NCBI RefSeq assembly: GCF_045679555.1 | Contig: NC_092096.1 | Location: forward strand, 30,417,624 to 30,481,623 | Reading direction: 5' to 3' | Origin: Salvelinus alpinus | Taxonomy: Eukaryota; Chordata; Actinopteri; Salmoniformes; Salmonidae | DNA: 64,000 nucleotides | Shown here: positions 62,759 through 64,000 of the stretch, piece after piece | How the letters are laid out: the number at the start of each line of letters is the position of its first letter | How positions within the stretch are numbered: position 1 is the first letter of the stretch | Made by a program: the position numbers and the translations under genes | The notes under the pieces: model-generated | What the model was told of the DNA's origin: nothing | Database searches by the model: none | Seen by the model: only the letters and a program-made list of their open reading frames with translations

Positions 62759-64000
62759 GACCCCCTCCACCCCTTAGAGAGTGAGAGAGGAGAGAGATGG
62801 AGAGATAACGGACATGTGACACAGACCCACCCACCCCCTCTCCAAGACAGATATCATATTACTGTTACATTCAATAGTGTAGAATCGGAGAAGACTCGTC
62901 ACACACACACACACACAGACCATGCACTTTTGATACAACAACAAAAATAACGATAATGTGTCTTAGCCTATTAACCAAAGTGAATAGTTTTTTTATATAC
63001 TGGGAGTCAAAAACACCCTCTGCCATCATTGATTTGACTCAATATTTAATATGTTACCGTTAGCGTACATGATCAGTCAAATGTTATTGTAGAGGAAATG
63101 AGAAGCAGTATTGCACTACCTCAGAACTGTTGTTTATTGGACTTCTATAAAGGGACGTGGATATTATGCATCTTTAAATGTACCTGGGGGAACTAACATG
63201 AAATGACACTGTACAGTAGATTTACACGGTGTTTCGTTTTTCAGCCAGTTTATGTTAGTGGTGGTTTAGGTGCCTTTAAATTAGGAGAATAAAGGGTCAC
63301 TTCATGTCTGGATGGAGTGAGGGTTAGGATCTGTGGATCTGTTCCTATCTCTCTTACTCTCCTATGTTCTCACGTACAATGGACACCAACTGAAACGTGT
63401 ACAACCTGCTATGACTACATTCCTACAACCATCTATTTATTTTCTTTTTCCTCTCATTGTTTTCTCTTTAATTAAGAGAGAGCACCATCATTGGCATATT
63501 TGACTCCTGTAGTATTTGTATGTCGTATGTACAGTATGTATGTACTGGATGTGGGTTATCCAATCAATTCCCCAATTTCTGCCATTGGTGCACAGATGAG
63601 GGTTTTATTCTATTGATTTTATGGCAGATTCATTTGACATTCTGGTGGAATGTTGTTCATTCCAGATGAAATCGTGTTGGTGTTTTTTCTGTGACACTAC
63701 AAATAATGTCCATCCAATCTAAGATTCCTATAATTTAGCATTATTTATTGCTTACGCATTTAAACCGCATAATCTACTACAATGTATGGCGAACACAATA
63801 CTGCTGGGAAAAATGACTACTCAAAAACTTATTCTTGGTGTCTGTTGTCCCACTACACATCTTGTGACTCACTTGTCCTCTGTTAACTTCTATTGTTAAT
63901 GACCTTGTACTGTGCTGTATAGATTGAATTGTCATGATGATTGATGATGATGATGATGATGATACGTGTTTTTCAGCACAGCCTACTGAGGGGTATAGGG
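62759..64000 (+). other. golgb1 3' UTR and downstream sequence
   Basis: No further gene is seen. An (AC)n run lies at 62900-62918. A candidate poly(A) signal is at 63288-63293. A (GAT)n tract lies at about 63936-63963. Confidence 0.6.
63288..63293 (+). terminator. candidate golgb1 polyadenylation signal
   Basis: AATAAA (in GGAGAATAAAGGGTC) lies 530 bp after the stop codon. It is the clearest canonical signal in the downstream region; longer 3' UTRs cannot be excluded. Confidence 0.45.

Overview
The window is vertebrate nuclear DNA, almost certainly from a salmonid fish. The evidence is large genes split into GT-AG exons, many Tc1/mariner transposons, L2-type LINEs, a tRNA-derived SINE, a 5S-rRNA-derived SINE, small inverted-repeat elements of types common in trout and salmon, and long minisatellites. 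I see no bacterial, phage, plasmid or CRISPR content.

Four protein-coding genes can be read. (1) The first coding exon of an LHFPL3-type tetraspan gene lies on the minus strand (11171-11600); the rest lies off the left edge, so most of 1-11170 is probably intron 1. (2) orc5, the fifth subunit of the origin recognition complex, is on the plus strand with 13 coding exons over 15538-24845. LHFPL3 and ORC5 are also neighbours in mammals, which supports both calls. (3) guca1a, the photoreceptor guanylate cyclase activator GCAP1, is on the minus strand with 4 exons (30598-33104, 189 aa). (4) golgb1, the Golgi tether giantin, is on the plus strand with 21 coding exons (40415-62758). Its exons join in frame to 3,116 aa, including one exon of 5.2 kb and a C-terminal membrane anchor.

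The rest is repeats. Left arm: a broken Tc1 element (703-2037), a 2.7-kb minisatellite of 31-bp units (3856-6575) and a 106-bp GT microsatellite. orc5 introns: an exact-looking 156-bp tandem duplication ending at the exon 2 splice acceptor, a 3.1-kb degenerate L2 LINE and several small elements. Between orc5 and guca1a: two Tc1-type elements and a SINE. Between guca1a and golgb1: a 5'-truncated L2 and more small elements. golgb1 introns: a 2.8-kb TA-flanked element containing further nested elements, and a minisatellite of about 49-bp units split cleanly by a 1.6-kb Tc1 element.

The four genes have unrelated jobs (membrane tetraspan, DNA replication, phototransduction, Golgi tethering) and do not form a pathway. 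I found no convincing new multi-gene system. The strongest oddities are two offsetting reading-frame breaks in orc5 exon 2, one of them immediately before the ATP-binding P-loop, next to a duplicated splice acceptor; a probable GC-AG intron in guca1a; the Tc1 insertion at a TA inside the minisatellite; and higher-order structure in the 31-bp array.
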